Positions 61,915 to 64,000 of a DNA stretch of 64,000 nucleotides are shown here, piece after piece. Made by a program: the position numbers and the translations under genes. Position 1 is the stretch's first letter. Every line of letters starts with the position of its first letter. The stretch is from Torreya grandis (Eukaryota; Streptophyta; Pinopsida; Cupressales; Taxaceae): the NCBI GenBank assembly GCA_037957365.1, contig JARHVA010000082.1, positions 1 to 64,000 on the forward strand, in the 5' to 3' direction. The notes beneath the pieces were generated by a model. The model did no database searches. It was not told the origin of the DNA and was given only the letters and a program-made list of their open reading frames with translations.

Positions 61915-62660
61915 CCCGATAAGGCAAGGAAAGTTTGCCCTACCTACTTCATCTATGCCAAGGAATAAGGCAAGGGAAGTTTACCTCCCTGATATTTATT
62001 TTTGCTTCATCCAATAGCATATCAAAATAATATTGCCTTCCCTATAGATAACAAGGGAGTAAGGCATAGCTATAAAGGGAAACTTTCCTTCCCAATATCA
62101 AGCTTTTATTTGATTTTGGAGTGAGGCATAACTATCAAGGGAAGCTTGATTCCCAATAGATAATTGTGTTCTTTCCCTATATACTTAGTTATGTCCTACC
62201 CAGTAAAGCAATGGAAACTTGCTTCCTAATATATAACTTCATTATTAGATCCCACTTACTTATTCTTTCTAAAATATATGCTTAACTATCAAGGGAAGCT
62301 TGTTTCCCAAACTATAGCTTGCATATATTATTTCCCTGCCTACTTAGTTATGCCTTACCTACTTAGCTTTTGGTGTTAGATAGAGAAGTTCACTTCCTGA
62401 TAGATAGAATGAGAAATTAAGTTTTGAATCATGTTAAGTATATATATATATATATGCTTGAATATGCCCTACCTACTTTACCTACATGAGTATGATCTAC
62501 CTATTTTACCTACTTGAGTATGCCCTACCTAAATACCGAAGTCACATGTTGATATTGACTATGCCCTATCTACTTTATTATACTTGAGTATGCCCTACCT
62601 ATATATCCTTCTCACCCTACCTACTTGAGTATACCCTACTTGATTGAGTATGTCTTCCCT
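61915..62660. repeat. Degenerate ACCTACTT / GGGAAGCTTG repeats (copy C)
   Basis: Counterpart of 23360-24150, with the 70-90 bp block first and the 'cttgagtatgccctaccta' block second (about 62455-62640). Confidence 0.75.
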
Positions 62661-63507
62661 AATTGAATACCTAATTTATATCTTGATCTTGAATATCCAT
62701 ATCTAATCCTGACTATATCTATCTTTCCTAAGCCATATCTTAAACACCTGATTGAATACCCAAGCCATACCTTGAAATAAAAGGGGGCATTATCGGATCA
62801 AGGGATGAAGGGGAATGAGCATTATCAAGATGCTTCAAAATCAGGAGAGGGGGTTTTGGAATGGGGGTTTTGGCACTTATATAGGTAAAGAAGAGAGGGC
62901 ATTGATTGGTCCATATCTTGAAATAATATGGAGCATTTTAACCTATATATGGAAAGGAGTGACCATGAAAAATAGGGCACAATCGAGAAGCCAGTAAACC
63001 CACCATCAAGGTATTGGAAGGAGTGATATTAGGGATGAAGAGGGATGAGGAGGGAGTGATTGGGATAATGAGGGATGAGGAGGGAATGACTAGGAATGAT
63101 AAAGGTCGATGAGGGAGTGATTAGGGATAATGAGGGTCGATGAGGGAATGATTAAGGATGATGAGGGATAATGAAAAAATCTTGAATTGTATTTATATAT
63201 AGGGGTAATATTTATTAGCTAGATGACCTTTTCTACCCCATGTGCACAAGACTAATTTTTTTGTTCCTTCCTACTAAATGGGATTTGAAATACATGACTT
63301 AGATGAAATGTATAGATGGACACCAAAAGATAGAACACTAAATAGGCAATTACTTCCTATCGAATGGACACTTTTAGACATCTTGAATGGTCATTGGGCA
63401 CTAAAAGACAAAATGGGCATTGGGCACTATTGTAGATAAGGTCACATAGAGAATAAATAATGTCCTCTTATATATAGATACGACTCAATATTTTTTCATA
63501 ATAGACG

Positions 63508-64000
63508 GTGAGGGATGATAAGGGATTAATTAGGGATGATGAGGGACTTTGAGTGCTGATTAGGGAGTGTTTAGAGATAATGAGGGTGTTATTAGGGACT
63601 ATGAGGGATGATAGGTCTGAGTGATTAGAGATGATGATATATGATGAGGGAGTGATTAGGGATGATGAGGGATAATGAGAGATGATTAAGGAGTGTTTAG
63701 GGATGATGAGGGACAATGAGGGTCGATGAAGGTGTCACTAGGGACTATGAGGGATGATGAGTTCCAATGAGGGATGGTGAGGTTCAATGAGGAAATGATT
63801 AGGGATGATGAGGGTTGACAAGGGTGTGTTTAAGTAAAATTAATTATAATGAGGGAGTGATTAGAGAGGATTAGGGAGGATAAGGGACAATGAGGGATAA
63901 TGAGAGAGTGATTAGGTATGATGAGAGATGATGATGGTTGATGAGGGAATGATTAAGGATGATTAAAATTAATGAGTGAGTGATTAAAGATGATGAGGAA
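63508..64000 (+). repeat. GATGAGGG minisatellite, main block (copy C)
   Basis: It follows a single copy of the ~80 bp segment that is doubled in A. It runs off the window. A first, shorter block lies at 63025-63175. Confidence 0.85.

Larger units (their letters stand above)
54574..64000. repeat. Composite tandem unit, copy C (runs off the window)
   Basis: Same order as copy A from 15854, without the telomere-like block. It runs to the end of the window inside the GATGAGGG minisatellite, at a point equal to about 25585 in A, so the unit is nearly complete. It keeps more CpG than copy A. There is a related but different sequence at the place of the telomere hairpin (57850-57945). Confidence 0.9.

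Noticed and set aside
63468..63716. Minus-strand Ser-Ile-rich frame
   Set aside because: Translation of the GATGAGGG minisatellite; equivalent frames are not kept in A and B.

Overview
The window is plant nuclear DNA, AT-rich and almost entirely repetitive. Ty3/gypsy and Ty1/copia retrotransposon remnants, a hAT-type transposase remnant, a LINE ORF1 remnant and Arabidopsis-type (TTTAGGG) telomere-like repeats all point to a large-genome seed plant. A gymnosperm is plausible from the flavour of the retroelement proteins, but that is inference. I found no intact host gene, rRNA, tRNA or CRISPR array. Most coding signals are broken transposon proteins on the minus strand.

Layout. (1) 150-6880: degraded minus-strand Ty3/gypsy element with diverged ~1 kb LTR-like direct repeats, of which the left one carries a large (CT)n expansion. 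(2) 7265-11390: two diverged direct copies (R1, R2) of a ~1.8 kb non-coding repeat, with a third fragment at 29350-29790. Short CpG-retaining, low-copy-looking stretches lie beside R2. (3) 12470-14330: a microsatellite nest. A ~50 bp motif recurs in both orientations among (TA)n, (TG)n and (CT)n tracts, and a ~165 bp direct repeat flanks the nest. (4) 15854-about 25855, 43201-54573 and 54574-64000: three copies (A, B, C) of a composite ~9.7 kb unit. B and C are joined head to tail. From left to right the unit holds part of a LINE ORF1, long AT-rich DNA, a conserved 65-codon ORF, a cytochrome P450-like exon fragment on the minus strand, more AT-rich DNA, ACCTAC-type repeats and a GATGAGGG minisatellite. 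Copy A alone carries an interstitial telomere-like repeat inside a 54 bp inverted repeat. (5) 26400-29124: broken hAT transposase, plus strand. (6) About 30560-43200: large minus-strand Ty3/gypsy element, 5' end at 43200, no recognisable 3' LTR. (7) 48378-53043: a Ty1/copia element inserted in copy B, with clear LTRs, primer-binding site, polypurine tract and a perfect 5 bp target-site duplication (TGCCT). Its reverse-transcriptase core is deleted.

History that can be read. A LINE was already present when a segment beginning inside it was tandemly duplicated, because LINE homology runs past the left edge of copy A but is cut at the B/C junction. The copies then diverged (about 94% identity in one stretch, many differences being C-to-T type changes at CpG). 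Each gained private microsatellite expansions, deletions and insertions, the copia element in B being the clearest recent event. The most unusual items are the composite tandem unit, the telomere-repeat hairpin, the microsatellite-associated short motif, and a palindromic ACCGATGTCGGT motif shared by the copia element and the gypsy element. All alignments were made by eye, so boundaries are approximate except where stated.
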